In this document: in pieces, positions 26,698 through 36,424 of the stretch
Layout: each line of letters opens with the position of its first letter
Position numbering within the stretch: the stretch's first letter is position 1
DNA from: Filibacter tadaridae
GTDB taxonomy: Bacteria; Bacillota; Bacilli; Bacillales_A; Planococcaceae
Assembly: GCF_900609045.1 (NCBI RefSeq)
Contig: NZ_UXAV01000044.1
Span: 243,476 to 307,475 of the forward strand
Length of the DNA stretch: 64,000 nt
Direction: 5' to 3'
The notes under the pieces: generated by a model
Databases searched by the model: none
What the model was told of the DNA's origin: nothing
Seen by the model: the letters and a program-made list of their open reading frames with translations, nothing else
Position numbers and translations under genes: made by a program

Positions 26698-27918
26698 TTA
26701 CACATGCAAACCAAACGTCTCATGTAAAACAGCTACCGCATTCTCCATTTCCGGTTCGGGTACGACAACAGAAACTTTAATCTCGGACGTACTGACCATT
26801 TTCACGGGAATAGACGCTATACGTAGCGTATCGAACATTTGGGCAGCTACACCTGGATTTGATACCATTCCACTACCGACAATCGATACTTTTGCAAGTC
26901 CCACTTCAAAATCGGCACGGCTATAGCCAAGTACCTCTTTCTCTTTTTCAAGCAGATTAATCACTTCAGCGAAATCCTCTTTTTTAATGGAAAACGAAAC
27001 GGACGGCTGAACACCTTCCATAATTGTTTGGACGATAATGTCCACGTTTATGTGGTGATGCGCAAGAGCCGTGAATATATTTGCAAGTGAGCCGTTAAAA
27101 GGCATATCGTACATCACCGTAATCCGAACGATATCTCGTTCAAAAGCGATTCCTCGAACGATAAGATTATTTTCCAAATCGATTTCCTCCTTGATAATTG
27201 TCCCCACCCCATCCTTATGCGCCGGTCGTACACGGAGAGGTATTTGATGGTTTTTTGCAAATTCGACTGCTCGTGGATGAAGAACACCTGCACCAAGATT
27301 GGCAATTTCCAACATTTCATCATAGGCTATTTCCTCAAGCTTCTTCGCTTGTCCGATTAACCTCGGATCCGTAGTAAACACACCTTCAACATCTGTATAA
27401 ATATCACAGACAGCCGCATCGATTGCAATGGAAATCGCAACCGCACTCGTATCCGAGCCCCCGCGACCCAGTGTCGTCAATTCGCCTTTATCATCTACAC
27501 CTTGAAATCCCGTAACGACTGCAACGGACCCCGACTCTATTGCCGCAATGATCTTGTCCGCGTGAACCTGTTCGATCCGCGCATTACCATGTATTGATTC
27601 AGTCGTAACGCCCGCTTGCCATCCCGTATAGGAACGGGCTGGCACTCCTTCCGCAGAAATGGCCATCGCAAGTAACGATGCCGTCACTTGTTCTCCAGTT
27701 GCTAGCAGCATATCAATTTCACGACGGTCTGCTTGACTATTGACTTCCCCGGCAAGCGCCAGTAACTCATCTGTTGACTTCCCCATTGCCGAAACAACCA
27801 CTGCGACTTCATGTCCGCAACGAACTTCTTCAACAACTAGTCGTGCAGCACGGGAGATCCTTTCGGGATTTGCAACAGATGTACCCCCGAACTTCATAAC
27901 AATTCGTTTCATCATCAT
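26698..27918 (-). CDS. lysC: Aspartate kinase, lysine-type (aspartokinase II)
   Basis: First step of the aspartate pathway to lysine, DAP, threonine and methionine. 406 residues: kinase motif VMKFGGTSVAN, TLGRGGSDTSAVAISI, then two C-terminal ACT domains for allosteric control. Three ATGs in a row (27912, 27915, 27918 as last base); I use the first, 6 nt after GGAGG. An internal start for a separate beta subunit, as in Bacillus, is possible but not shown. A lysine riboswitch precedes it, so lysine represses it; it also feeds ddh at 51 kb. Confidence 0.96.
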   Translation of the reverse strand: MMMKRIVMKFGGTSVANPERISRAARLVVEEVRCGHEVAVVVSAMGKSTDELLALAGEVNSQADRREIDMLLATGEQVTASLLAMAISAEGVPARSYTGWQAGVTTESIHGNARIEQVHADKIIAAIESGSVAVVTGFQGVDDKGELTTLGRGGSDTSAVAISIAIDAAVCDIYTDVEGVFTTDPRLIGQAKKLEEIAYDEMLEIANLGAGVLHPRAVEFAKNHQIPLRVRPAHKDGVGTIIKEEIDLENNLIVRGIAFERDIVRITVMYDMPFNGSLANIFTALAHHHINVDIIVQTIMEGVQPSVSFSIKKEDFAEVINLLEKEKEVLGYSRADFEVGLAKVSIVGSGMVSNPGVAAQMFDTLRIASIPVKMVSTSEIKVSVVVPEPEMENAVAVLHETFGLHV

Positions 27919-27946
27919 CCAGTACCTCCATTTTTCTCCTGAACAC

Positions 27947-28178
27947 AAAAACGACTCCCAGATAGAGGAGCCGTTCCGATTGGAGCTATCGCCAAAATGG
28001 CGCAATCAGATAGCTCTCCAGGTAATTTCACCTGACAAACTCCCACTTGTTCAATGGAAATCCAGCAAATCGAATGTGGCAACAGTCGATTCACTTCGGC
28101 AGAGACGCCTTTCTATCCTTATCATCGGGTAGCCACCCTCAAAGAGTATACTCATCGTGCCCGCACCTCTATCTTCAC
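27947..28178 (-). promoter_or_regulatory. Lysine riboswitch (L-box) of lysC
   Basis: On the minus strand: AAGATAGAGGTGCGGGC at the 5' end (28159-28175), the conserved AGAAAGG and CTGCCGAAGTG blocks in the five-way junction, and a terminator stem ACGGCTCC / GGAGTCGT (27951-27974) ending in T4-5. This layout matches the L-box class; lysine binding should favour termination before lysC. It occupies the lysC-uvrC gap. Confidence 0.93.
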
Positions 28179-28246
28179 TATGAAAATACTGTTCAATTTG
28201 AACATTCTCTAGTAGCGTAAAAATTCAGTACATTTACTTTACCATA

Positions 28247-30040
28247 CTATTTTTCTGTCTGCAAATCGTCTTTTCGGAAATAAGCCTCGATGGATTCGGC
28301 AACAGCCATGGGTAATCCCGCCTCTTGTAACGAATCGACAGATGCTTCCCGAATCTTTTTCACAGAACCAAAATGTTTAAGCAACAACTTTTTCCGCTTC
28401 GGTCCAACACCCGTCAATCCGTCTAAAACGGATGTCAGTGAATTTGTTTCACGACGTTGCCGATGGAATGTAATCGCAAATCGGTGGACTTCATCTTGAA
28501 TACGCTGCAAAAGATAAAAAGCTTCGCTCGTTCGTTTAAGGGGTATCAGTTCCACTGGATTCCCATATAACAGTTGCGCTGTCTGGTGTTTGTCATCCTT
28601 CGCAAGACCCGCAATTGGAATCGACAAGCCTAATTCATCTTCAATAATTTCCCGCGCCGCTTCCATATGCCCTTTTCCACCGTCAATGACGATTAAATCG
28701 GGAAGCGGCAATTGGTCTTTCAATACGCGGATATATCTTCTGCGTACCACTTCACGCATTGCGGCATAATCATCATGCGCGGCGGCTGTCATCGTTTTAT
28801 ATTTCCGATAATCTTTGCGATTTGGTTTACCGTCGACGAATGACACCATCGCGGACACTGCATCCGCCCCGTACGTATGGGAATTATCAAACGCCTCAAT
28901 ACGAAGAGGGGCAGAGATGTTCATCGCCTCACCAAGCTCTTCACACGCACCAATTGTTCGAAGTTCCTGACGTTCAATAAGATGGAATTTCTCTTTCAAC
29001 GATATTTCCGCATTTTGTATCGCCAAGTTTACAAGATCCTTCTTTTTGCCCCGCTGCGGCGTCAACACATTTACATCGAGAAGTTGTCGAATGATATCCG
29101 TGTCGATTCCTTGGGGTACAAGAATCTCCTTAGGGAGTAAATGTGCGGATTTACTATAGAATTGACCGATATACGTGAGCAACTCTTCTTCAGGTTCTTG
29201 ATAAGGCGGAAAGAGTGACACATCCCGTTCGATTAACTTACCTTGCCTGACGAAGAATACTTGCACACACATCCATCCTCTATCAACCGCATAACCAAAT
29301 ATATCCCGATCCGTAAAGTCGTTCATCGTCATCGCCTGTTTTTCCATCACCGCTTCAATATTAGCTATCTGGTCCCGGTATTCTTTGGCACGCTCAAACT
29401 CCAGATTTTCGGCAGCCGCCATCATTTTTTCCGTCAACGTTTTCTTCATCTCTTTATAGCCGCCGTTCAAAAAGCGAGAGACATCTTCATTCATTTCCTT
29501 ATAAGTGCTTTCACTTACTTCATGGACGGAAGGGCACAAACATTGTCCCAAATGGTAGTAGAGACAGGGACGATCCCCACTCAAATTGCATTTCCGGTAC
29601 GGATAAAGCCTATCAAGTAATTTTTTCGTTTCAGTAGCGGCATGTGCATGAGGGTACGGACCAAAATATTTCCCTTTGTCTTTTTTCACCTGTCTTGTGA
29701 TGATTAACCGTGGGTGGCGTTCCGCCGTAATTTTAATATAAGGATACGTTTTATCATCTTTTAACATAATATTATATTTTGGATCGTACTGTTTTATAAG
29801 ATTCAACTCAAGAACAAGCGCTTCAATATTAGAAGACGTAACAATGTACTCAAAATCGACAATTTCACTGACAAGCCGTTGCGTTTTCGCATCATGACTT
29901 CCGGAGAAATAACTACGGACTCGATTTTTCAACACTTTTGCCTTCCCTACATAAATAATAGTCCCTTGCCTATCTTTCATCAAATAACAGCCAGGCAAAT
30001 CCGGTAAAATACTCAACTTCTGTTTGATTAAATCATTCAT
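28247..30040 (-). CDS. uvrC: Excinuclease ABC subunit C
   Basis: Dual-incision nuclease of nucleotide excision repair. 597 residues: N-terminal GIY-YIG nuclease ([21 protein letters not shown]), UVR motif for UvrB binding near residue 205 ([19 protein letters not shown]), RNase H-like C-terminal nuclease starting [16 protein letters not shown] with [10 protein letters not shown], and terminal helix-hairpin-helix motifs ([15 protein letters not shown]). ATG 30038-30040 fits AGGTG best; two codons upstream are also open. Between trxA and lysC as in Bacillus. Confidence 0.97.
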   Translation of the reverse strand: MNDLIKQKLSILPDLPGCYLMKDRQGTIIYVGKAKVLKNRVRSYFSGSHDAKTQRLVSEIVDFEYIVTSSNIEALVLELNLIKQYDPKYNIMLKDDKTYPYIKITAERHPRLIITRQVKKDKGKYFGPYPHAHAATETKKLLDRLYPYRKCNLSGDRPCLYYHLGQCLCPSVHEVSESTYKEMNEDVSRFLNGGYKEMKKTLTEKMMAAAENLEFERAKEYRDQIANIEAVMEKQAMTMNDFTDRDIFGYAVDRGWMCVQVFFVRQGKLIERDVSLFPPYQEPEEELLTYIGQFYSKSAHLLPKEILVPQGIDTDIIRQLLDVNVLTPQRGKKKDLVNLAIQNAEISLKEKFHLIERQELRTIGACEELGEAMNISAPLRIEAFDNSHTYGADAVSAMVSFVDGKPNRKDYRKYKTMTAAAHDDYAAMREVVRRRYIRVLKDQLPLPDLIVIDGGKGHMEAAREIIEDELGLSIPIAGLAKDDKHQTAQLLYGNPVELIPLKRTSEAFYLLQRIQDEVHRFAITFHRQRRETNSLTSVLDGLTGVGPKRKKLLLKHFGSVKKIREASVDSLQEAGLPMAVAESIEAYFRKDDLQTEK

Positions 30041-30053
30041 CATTCTCACCTAC

Positions 30054-30085
30054 TAAAAAAACCGGGCACCCTCGGAAGGACCCGG
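30054..30085 (-). terminator. Terminator of trxA
   Basis: ACCGGGTCCTTCC / GGGTGCCCGGT stem followed by T7 on the minus strand. Confidence 0.85.
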
Positions 30086-30108
30086 TCTTCTGTTAGTTAT
30101 AAAAAAAA

Positions 30109-30423
30109 TTAAGCGTGTTTTGAAATCAATTCCGCTAGTGCTTCTTTCGGTTTAAAACCGACTACTTTATCAACGATTTCGCCGTCTTTGAATAGTACAA
30201 GAGTCGGAATCGACATGATGCCGTATTTGCCCGCAGTTTCTTGATTGTCGTCAACGTCCACTTTTACAATGTTCGCTTTACCGTCAATCTCACCGTCAAG
30301 TTCTTCAAGTACCGGTGCAATCATTTTACAAGGTCCACACCAAGGTGCCCAAAAGTCTACAAGGACAAGTCCTTCTTTAATATTTTCATCAAAATTCTGA
30401 TCAGTTGCATGAATGATAGCCAT
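30109..30423 (-). CDS. trxA: Thioredoxin
   Basis: 104-residue thiol-disulfide oxidoreductase with the active site FWAPWCGPCKMIAP (Cys29/Cys32), cis-Pro loop MSIPTLVLF, and the buried Asp in VLVDFWA. Cytoplasmic, no signal peptide. AAAGGAGG precedes ATG. An extended -10 promoter lies about 40 nt upstream. Confidence 0.98.
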   Translation of the reverse strand: MAIIHATDQNFDENIKEGLVLVDFWAPWCGPCKMIAPVLEELDGEIDGKANIVKVDVDDNQETAGKYGIMSIPTLVLFKDGEIVDKVVGFKPKEALAELISKHA

Positions 30424-30460
30424 GTTGAAATTTCCTCCTTTTATGAACTACTATGCATTA

Positions 30461-30469
30461 ATTATACCA
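30461..30469 (-). promoter_or_regulatory. trxA promoter (extended -10)
   Basis: TG-G-TATAAT on the minus strand, 38 nt upstream of the trxA start; the -35 at 17 nt is weak, as is usual for extended -10 promoters. Confidence 0.6.
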
Positions 30470-30535
30470 TGCACAAGTATTGCGAGCTAAATATATGCTT
30501 AACCCGTAGAAAAGCAATTCTTCGTCCAATCAATG

Positions 30536-30569
30536 CAGAAAGCCTCCTGCGAAATGAGGAGGCTTTCAC
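30536..30569. terminator. Hairpin after etfA
   Basis: GAAAGCCTCC / GGAGGCTTTC arms around a 10-nt loop, shortly after the etfA stop. No long T tract on the minus strand, so termination strength is uncertain. Confidence 0.6.
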
Positions 30570-30595
30570 TACTTAACTATTGTGGATATGACCCA

Positions 30596-31570
30596 TTAGT
30601 TGGTTTTGATTTTTTTGATTTCTTCTATCATCATTGGAATGACTTCGAACAAATCGCCAACAATCCCGTAATCTGCAACTTTGAAAATATTTGCTTCAGG
30701 ATCTTTGTTTATCGCTACAATCACTTTTGAGTTGGACATACCCGCCATATGTTGGATTGCTCCAGAAATACCAGCAGCGATGTACAAATCAGGTGTTACA
30801 ACTTTACCTGTTTGACCGATTTGCAATGAGTAATCGCAATAATCAGCGTCACAAGCACCACGTGATGCACCGATTGCGCCGCCTAGCAAGTTGGCAAGTT
30901 CTTGTAAAGGTGCAAAACCTTCTGCACTCTTCACGCCGCGCCCACCAGCAATAACAACTTTAGCTTCTGATAAGTCAACGCCTTCTGTTGACTTACGGAT
31001 GACTTCTTTAATGACAGTACGTAGATTCGTAATGTCTACAGTCAATGACGTTACCTCACCAGTACGGCTTGCATCATGTTCAAGTGGTGCAATGTTATTC
31101 GGACGAACTGTTATGAAAAGAATACCTTCTTTGTTTTTCACTTTTTCAAACGCTTTACCAGAATAAATCGGACGAATGAAAACAGCTGCGTCGTCTTCTC
31201 CTTCAATAGCAGTCACATCAGATATCAATCCGGATGCTAGTTTACTAGCAATCTTCGGAGATAGATCTTTACCAAGGGCAGTATGTCCGAAAACAATAGC
31301 ATCCGGTTTTTCTTGCTCATGAACCGCCATGAAAGCTTGGCTATAACCGTCAGAAGTATATTGTTTCAAATGTGGATGTTCCACAGTGATGACACGGTCC
31401 GCTCCGTAGTGAATCATTTCTTCTCCAAGTGATTGGATTGAATCGCCGATTAGAACGCCGACTACTTCTCCGCCACCGGAAATCTTTTTCGCAGCTGCGA
31501 TTGTTTCAAATGAAACGTTACGCAATGCTCCTTCACGTGCTTCTCCAAGTACGACTACTTTTTTAGACAT
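30596..31570 (-). CDS. etfA: Electron transfer flavoprotein, alpha subunit
   Basis: Accepts electrons from acyl-CoA dehydrogenases together with EtfB. 324 residues; N-terminal Rossmann-like half, C-terminal FAD domain with the signature VIAGGRGVKSAEGFAPLQEL, GASRGACDADY and GQTGKVVTPDLYIAAGISGAIQH. Follows etfB by 33 nt in the fadR-fadB-etfB-etfA operon. Confidence 0.97.
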   Translation of the reverse strand: MSKKVVVLGEAREGALRNVSFETIAAAKKISGGGEVVGVLIGDSIQSLGEEMIHYGADRVITVEHPHLKQYTSDGYSQAFMAVHEQEKPDAIVFGHTALGKDLSPKIASKLASGLISDVTAIEGEDDAAVFIRPIYSGKAFEKVKNKEGILFITVRPNNIAPLEHDASRTGEVTSLTVDITNLRTVIKEVIRKSTEGVDLSEAKVVIAGGRGVKSAEGFAPLQELANLLGGAIGASRGACDADYCDYSLQIGQTGKVVTPDLYIAAGISGAIQHMAGMSNSKVIVAINKDPEANIFKVADYGIVGDLFEVIPMMIEEIKKIKTN

Positions 31571-31603
31571 GTTTAAGTCCCTCCCAGTACAATTTCAATT
31601 CTG

Positions 31604-32377
31604 TTAGATTACTTTTGCTTCAGTATTAAGTAGATTTACAAGTTCTTTCGCTTGATCGGCTAAATCGCCTTCAAGGACACGCCCAGCCGCTTTTTGCGCT
31701 GGAAGATAGATTTCGATTGTTTCAGTTTTCGCTGCTACGTCATCTTCTTCTATATCCAAATCATCAAGTTCAAGCTCTTCAAGCGGTTTTTTCTTCGCTT
31801 TCATGATGCCTGGAAGGGATGGATAACGTGGTTCGTTAAGCCCTTGTTGTGCTGTAACAAGAAGTGGTAAAGACGTTTCTAGAACTTCTGAATCCCCTTC
31901 TACGTCGCGTGTGATGCTAGCAGTCGTTCCATTGATTTCAAGATTAGTAATCGTCGTTACATAGTTGATGTCCAACAATTCTGCAACGCGTGGTCCAACT
32001 TGTCCAGACCCGCCATCGATTGCAACGTTACCTGCGAGGATCAAGTCTGCATTTTTATCTTTTAAATACTCAGCAATAATTTTAGCAGCTGTAAATTCAT
32101 CCATTTCATCAAGATCGTCTTCAGAATTGATAAGGACCGCTTTGTCTGCACCCATCGCAAGCGCTGTGCGAAGTTGTTTCTCGGCATCTTCTCCACCGAT
32201 AGTAATGACAGTCACTTCACCATCATTCGCATCGCGCACTTGGATTGCTTCTTCAATTGCATATTCATCATATGGATTGATGATGAATTCAGCACCGTCA
32301 TCTGCAATTTTACCGTTTGTGATTGCAATCTTTTCCTCTGTGTCAAATGTCCGTTTTACTAATACATAAATATTCAT
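31604..32377 (-). CDS. etfB: Electron transfer flavoprotein, beta subunit
   Basis: Partner of EtfA that binds AMP and docks with dehydrogenases. 257 residues starting MNIYVLVKRTFDTEEKI; conserved ALAMGADKAVLI, the LAGNVAIDGGSGQVGP motif and the recognition-loop region EPRYPSLPGIMKAKKKPLEEL are intact. In operon with fadB upstream and etfA downstream. Confidence 0.97.
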   Translation of the reverse strand: MNIYVLVKRTFDTEEKIAITNGKIADDGAEFIINPYDEYAIEEAIQVRDANDGEVTVITIGGEDAEKQLRTALAMGADKAVLINSEDDLDEMDEFTAAKIIAEYLKDKNADLILAGNVAIDGGSGQVGPRVAELLDINYVTTITNLEINGTTASITRDVEGDSEVLETSLPLLVTAQQGLNEPRYPSLPGIMKAKKKPLEELELDDLDIEEDDVAAKTETIEIYLPAQKAAGRVLEGDLADQAKELVNLLNTEAKVI

Positions 32378-32402
32378 ATTGAAGACCCCCTCAGCTTTTC
32401 AG

Positions 32403-33176
32403 TTATTTTCCTTTAAACACCGGTTCACGCTTTTCCAGGAATGCCTGGATTCCTTCTTTTGCATCTTCTGAAATGAAAACGTTTCCAAAAGAATCGGATT
32501 CTGCTTTAACGCCTTCATGATAGGAAGAGTGCTTGGAATATTGTAACATATTCAAAGCGTTTTTCACTGCTACAGGACTTTTTTTCGCAATTTTCTTTGC
32601 AAGTTCCATTGTTTTCGGTAATAATTCATCATCGGCATATGCGTGATTTGCAAGTCCAAGACGCACTGCGTCCGTACCATTAATTGGTTCGCTTGTCAGT
32701 AACATTTCTGCTGCTTTCGGCATGCCAACATAACGTGGTAGACGTTGCGTGCCTCCGAATCCCGGAATAAGTCCGAGTTGCAACTCAGGTAAGCCAAGTT
32801 TCGCTTTTTCAGTAACGATGCGTATATGGCAACTCATGGCTAGCTCTAATCCCCCGCCAAGTGCTGCTCCGTGTATGGCTGCAATTACCGGTTTCGAGAA
32901 ACATTCCAGCCTCTCAAATACGGCTTGCCCGCTTGCGGCAAGTTGTGAGAATTCCTCTCCTGATTGAACAGAAGTGAATTCCTTGATGTCTGCCCCAGCG
33001 GAAAAGAACTTACCTTCCCCGTGCAACACAACTACACGCACAGCCTCATCGCCTTCCACTTGGTCAAGAAGTGAATCTACTTCTTGGATAAGTGCACGCG
33101 ATAGCGCATTGGCAGGCGGTCTGTTAATCGTCGCAACAGCAACTCCATCTTCAATCGCAATGTTTAAATAGTCCAT
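32403..33176 (-). CDS. fadB: Enoyl-CoA hydratase (beta-oxidation)
   Basis: Crotonase-fold enzyme hydrating 2-trans-enoyl-CoA. 257 residues from ATG 33174-33176, the start that matches family N-termini ([20 protein letters not shown]). Oxyanion-hole loops [10 protein letters not shown] and [20 protein letters not shown], and the catalytic glutamate in [20 protein letters not shown]. The longer frame adds ten unlikely residues. Second gene after fadR in the fatty-acid degradation operon (YsiB equivalent). Confidence 0.94.
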   Translation of the reverse strand: MDYLNIAIEDGVAVATINRPPANALSRALIQEVDSLLDQVEGDEAVRVVVLHGEGKFFSAGADIKEFTSVQSGEEFSQLAASGQAVFERLECFSKPVIAAIHGAALGGGLELAMSCHIRIVTEKAKLGLPELQLGLIPGFGGTQRLPRYVGMPKAAEMLLTSEPINGTDAVRLGLANHAYADDELLPKTMELAKKIAKKSPVAVKNALNMLQYSKHSSYHEGVKAESDSFGNVFISEDAKEGIQAFLEKREPVFKGK

Positions 33177-33212
33177 CCCACACCATTCCTTTCTCCGCTC
33201 GATCATGAATGG

Positions 33213-33800
33213 CTATGCTTTGACGCCATTCATGATGAGCTTATGTACTTCTGGTGACAATTTCATTAAATCATACTTTTGATCATTCATCACCCATGAA
33301 GTAATCGTTTCATCAATGGTACCGAAAACCATTTGCCTGGCTAGTCTGACATCCAGACCAGCGACCAATTCACCGTTTTCGATTCCATCTCTTAAAATCG
33401 TATCAAGTAGTGATAAATATTCTTTCAGTACTTCGTTGATCCGTAACCTCAATTCCTTGTTCGATTGCCGTAATTCGAGCTGTGTAACGATTGCCAGATG
33501 ACGATCATCATGAAGCACACGGAAATGATTGTCAATCATCTTTAACAGTCTGTCGGACGTATCCTTATTGTTGTCAAGAATGACCTGTAAGTTATGAACG
33601 AAAATCGCCATTTTTTCCCTGAATACAGATATAAGAATATCCTCTTTATTTTTAAAATAAAGATAGATTGTTCCGTCAGCAACACCTGCTTCTTTTGCAA
33701 TCTTTGAAACTTGTGCTTGGTGGTATCCATTCTCAGCGATAACGATAACTGCTGCATCTACTATTTGCTTGTATTTAGGCTTATCCCGTTTCACTTTCAT
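33213..33800 (-). CDS. fadR: TetR-family fatty-acid degradation regulator FadR
   Basis: 195 residues from ATG 33798-33800. N-terminal TetR HTH: QIVDAAVIVIAENGYHQAQV, SKIAKEAGVADGTIYLYFKN, followed by an all-helical ligand domain that in Bacillus FadR (YsiA) binds long-chain acyl-CoA. The gene sits between lcfA and fadB as in Bacillus and is preceded by its own operator, so it should repress the operon until acyl-CoA accumulates. Confidence 0.94.
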   Translation of the reverse strand: MKVKRDKPKYKQIVDAAVIVIAENGYHQAQVSKIAKEAGVADGTIYLYFKNKEDILISVFREKMAIFVHNLQVILDNNKDTSDRLLKMIDNHFRVLHDDRHLAIVTQLELRQSNKELRLRINEVLKEYLSLLDTILRDGIENGELVAGLDVRLARQMVFGTIDETITSWVMNDQKYDLMKLSPEVHKLIMNGVKA

Positions 33801-33823
33801 TATCACCACCACAAAAAAGAAAA

Positions 33824-33845
33824 TATGAATGATGATTCATTCATA
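33824..33845. promoter_or_regulatory. FadR operator upstream of fadR
   Basis: Palindrome of half-sites TATGAATGA and TTCATTCATA around a short centre, 24 nt before the fadR start; fits the Bacillus FadR box. A near-identical site is at 21299. Confidence 0.82.
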
Positions 33846-33887
33846 TTTTCATATTAGTATTTAATTGGTCCTGAGTCAAGCATTACA

Positions 33888-35585
33888 TTACGATGGAAGT
33901 GGTTCTTTTGCAACTTTCTTTTTTTCTTCGTCCACCAATGTGCGCCGTAATATTTTACCGACGGATGTTTTCGGGAGTTCTTTACGGAATTCATAAAGTC
34001 TCGGTACTTTAAATGCCGCCAGGTTTTCACGACAATACTTATTTAACTCTTCTTCTGTAACTGTCGCGCCTTCTTTCAATACAATATACGCTTTCACCGT
34101 TTCTCCTCTGTACGCATCAGGGATACCCGCAACGATACATTCTTGAATACTTTCATGTTCGTAGAGGACTTCTTCGATTTCACGCGGATAAATATTGAAA
34201 CCACTTGCTATAATCATATCCTTTTTGCGATCTACAACATAGAAATAACCCTTATCGTCCATATAACCAAGATCACCTGTTAACAGCCAGCCTTCACGGA
34301 ACGTATTTTCAGTGTCTTCCGGTCTGTTCCAGTAGCCCTTCATGACTTGAGGTCCTTTTACGACGATCTCGCCAATCTCTCCATTCGGTAAAGGTTCTGT
34401 TGAGTCCGGCCCTAGTATACAGGCGTCTGTGTCTGGCCAAGGAACGCCGATTGATCCTTTTTGTCTTTCAGTTGCCCATAAGAAATTTGCATGCGTAACA
34501 GGTGACGTTTCTGTCAGACCATAGCCTTCTACAAGTTTTCCACCCGTTACTTTTTCGAACTTCTCCTGTACTTCAACCGGCAATGCAGCGGATCCACTTA
34601 TACAAGCTTTAATGGATGAAAGATCGTATTTGCCAACTTCAGGATGATTTAAAAGTCCGATATAAATAGTAGGCGCTCCTGGAAATAGAGTTGGTTTTTG
34701 TTTATCGATTGTTTTCAATGCAGTTTCAAAATCAAATTTAGGGATGAGTACCATCTTATTTGCTAACATCACAGATAAAATAAGGACTGTGGTCATGCCG
34801 TATACATGGAAAAACGGCAGGATACCCATTACTGTTTCCTCACCCTCCTTACATTCATAGAGCCATTCATCACACATTTTTACGTTTGAAATGAGATTGG
34901 CATGCGTCAACATGACACCCTTCGGTGGACCGGTTGTTCCCCCCGTATATTGTAAAATCGCGATATCTTCGTCATAATCGAACTCTTCATTACTCGGTGC
35001 TGCTTTAGCCGTTTTCATGATTTCTGTGAATAAATGATTCATGCCGCGATGTTCGATTTTCACCGTGACACCATGTTCTTTCTTTTGGATAAAAGGGTAA
35101 ATCAGATTCTTTGGAAATGGAAGATAGTCTTTAATGCCTGTGATGATTAAATGTTCTAATTCCGTCTTTTTAATCACTTTAGAAACTCTGGGGAATAAAA
35201 TATCAAGTGTGATAATCGCTTTTGCACCTGAGTCCGCCATTTGGTAGGCAACTTCACGTTCGGTGTAAAGCGGGTTTGTTTGAACGACAATAGCGCCTGC
35301 GTATAAAATACCGAAGAAAGCGATTGCATTCTGTGGGCAATTCGGCAGCATAATTGCCACCCGATCCCCTTTTATAATGCCAATGGACTTCAAATAGTCA
35401 GCAAACTTCAACGACGATTCGTGAAATTCTTTGTACGTAATGTCTTTCCCCATAAAGTGCATAGCAGTCTTTTCGGGGTATTTCTTACCTGACCTTGTCA
35501 GAAATTCTTGGAGGGGAATCCTTTCGTAGTCGAGCGTCTTTGAAATCTCCGCCGGGTAAAGGTCTAGCCATGGTTTCGAAGTCAT
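33888..35585 (-). CDS. lcfA: Long-chain fatty-acid-CoA ligase
   Basis: Activates fatty acids to acyl-CoA with ATP. 565 residues of the adenylate-forming superfamily: P-loop QYTGGTTGPPKGVMLTH, A4/A5 motif EGYGLTETSPVTH, hinge LTGDLGYMDDKGYFYVVDRK, and catalytic lysine region PKTSVGKILRR. ATG 35585. It lies directly upstream of fadR with 87 nt between, holding the FadR box. Entry enzyme for the fad/etf genes downstream. Confidence 0.96.
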   Translation of the reverse strand: MTSKPWLDLYPAEISKTLDYERIPLQEFLTRSGKKYPEKTAMHFMGKDITYKEFHESSLKFADYLKSIGIIKGDRVAIMLPNCPQNAIAFFGILYAGAIVVQTNPLYTEREVAYQMADSGAKAIITLDILFPRVSKVIKKTELEHLIITGIKDYLPFPKNLIYPFIQKKEHGVTVKIEHRGMNHLFTEIMKTAKAAPSNEEFDYDEDIAILQYTGGTTGPPKGVMLTHANLISNVKMCDEWLYECKEGEETVMGILPFFHVYGMTTVLILSVMLANKMVLIPKFDFETALKTIDKQKPTLFPGAPTIYIGLLNHPEVGKYDLSSIKACISGSAALPVEVQEKFEKVTGGKLVEGYGLTETSPVTHANFLWATERQKGSIGVPWPDTDACILGPDSTEPLPNGEIGEIVVKGPQVMKGYWNRPEDTENTFREGWLLTGDLGYMDDKGYFYVVDRKKDMIIASGFNIYPREIEEVLYEHESIQECIVAGIPDAYRGETVKAYIVLKEGATVTEEELNKYCRENLAAFKVPRLYEFRKELPKTSVGKILRRTLVDEEKKKVAKEPLPS

Positions 35586-35687
35586 GTAAAAGCCCCTTTC
35601 TCTCTCCTATTAAGTTCTTTGAATATTCCTATATTAAGTATAGATGAAAGTCCATCTTCTTTCAAATAGATTTTTCAGAAACGTCAA

Positions 35688-35727
35688 GAAAAAAAAAAAA
35701 AAACTTGACCGGATTTAACCGATCAAG
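35688..35727 (-). terminator. Terminator after yshE unit, with a 15-T tract
   Basis: CTTGATCGG / CCGGTCAAG stem, TTAAAT loop, then 15 T on the minus strand (A15 at 35689-35703). The left arm overlaps the stop codon of the 28-residue ORF. Confidence 0.93.
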
Positions 35728-35809
35728 GCGTTTTAACGTATAGCCAGTATATACCGACTAGGATAAAAAGAATACAAACGACGATTAAAATTTTTGCTAA
35801 TTTTTCCAT
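35723..35809 (-). CDS. 28-residue single-pass membrane peptide
   Basis: MEKLAKILIVVCILFILVGI then YWLYVKTP: a basic N-terminus, one hydrophobic helix and a short basic tail. AGGAG lies 8 nt before ATG, and the SD overlaps the yshE stop (TAGGAG), so it should be translationally coupled to yshE. A terminator overlaps its stop codon. Too short for usual gene callers. No function known; it could modulate the neighbouring membrane protein. Confidence 0.6.
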   Translation of the reverse strand: MEKLAKILIVVCILFILVGIYWLYVKTP

Positions 35810-35820
35810 ATGCTGAGCTC

Positions 35821-36234
35821 CTATGAAATACTTGCCCCAATCACAAATGATAATCCTACCGAAATCGTTAACGATATGAATCCAACTGAACGGTTATCTT
35901 CTTCAATTTCCTTATCTATATGAAATTTCGGTGTTAGAAATTCAAAAAGGATATAGGCGAATATGAGTAGAACAAAACCGAACAATCCCCATCCAATCAT
36001 CTGGGGCAATGTATTATGTTGTTCAATCGAGTACCTGAAAATGTTTGAAACACCAAAAATTTTACCACCTGTTGCAAGAGCAACTGCGACATTTCCTTTT
36101 CGGATTTCTTCCCAGTTCTTATATTTGGTGACGATTTCAAAAAGCACCATCGAGACGATGAGACAGAGGACTACGACACTGAAATATCCTGCGGTTTCAA
36201 CGAGCGGATGGCTCCAAAATCCGGTTTCTGTCAT
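35821..36234 (-). CDS. yshE: DUF350 membrane protein YshE
   Basis: 137 residues, four predicted transmembrane helices: about 15-35 (AGYFSVVVLCLIVSMVLF), 45-65, 80-100 (WGLFGFVLLIFAYILFEF) and 115-135. GNVAVALATGGKIFGVSNIF is the DUF350 signature. Function unknown. Position between mutSB and lcfA matches Bacillus yshE. Followed by the small 28-residue ORF and a strong terminator. Confidence 0.88.
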   Translation of the reverse strand: MTETGFWSHPLVETAGYFSVVVLCLIVSMVLFEIVTKYKNWEEIRKGNVAVALATGGKIFGVSNIFRYSIEQHNTLPQMIGWGLFGFVLLIFAYILFEFLTPKFHIDKEIEEDNRSVGFISLTISVGLSFVIGASIS

Positions 36235-36318
36235 GGTTTTACGCTCCCTTTACGTACAGTCTTGCTTTTATATACGTACGGGCTTGTTAAAGGTTTCAAA
36301 AAAACTTGTTAAAAATAG

Positions 36319-36365
36319 GATTCCATTGAAACCGCTGCGGCGCTCGGGGATGCCTTCGCTGGTTT
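36319..36365 (-). repeat. Dispersed repeat R1, short form
   Basis: TTCCATTGAAACCGCTGCGG, CGCTCGGGGATGCC, TTCGCTGG; only a few differences from the copy at 2041. Confidence 0.8.
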
Positions 36366-36424
36366 GTGACACGGAATTCATATGGTTGTTTGGAATTTTC
36401 CCCGTATGCATTCCATTTAAGTCG

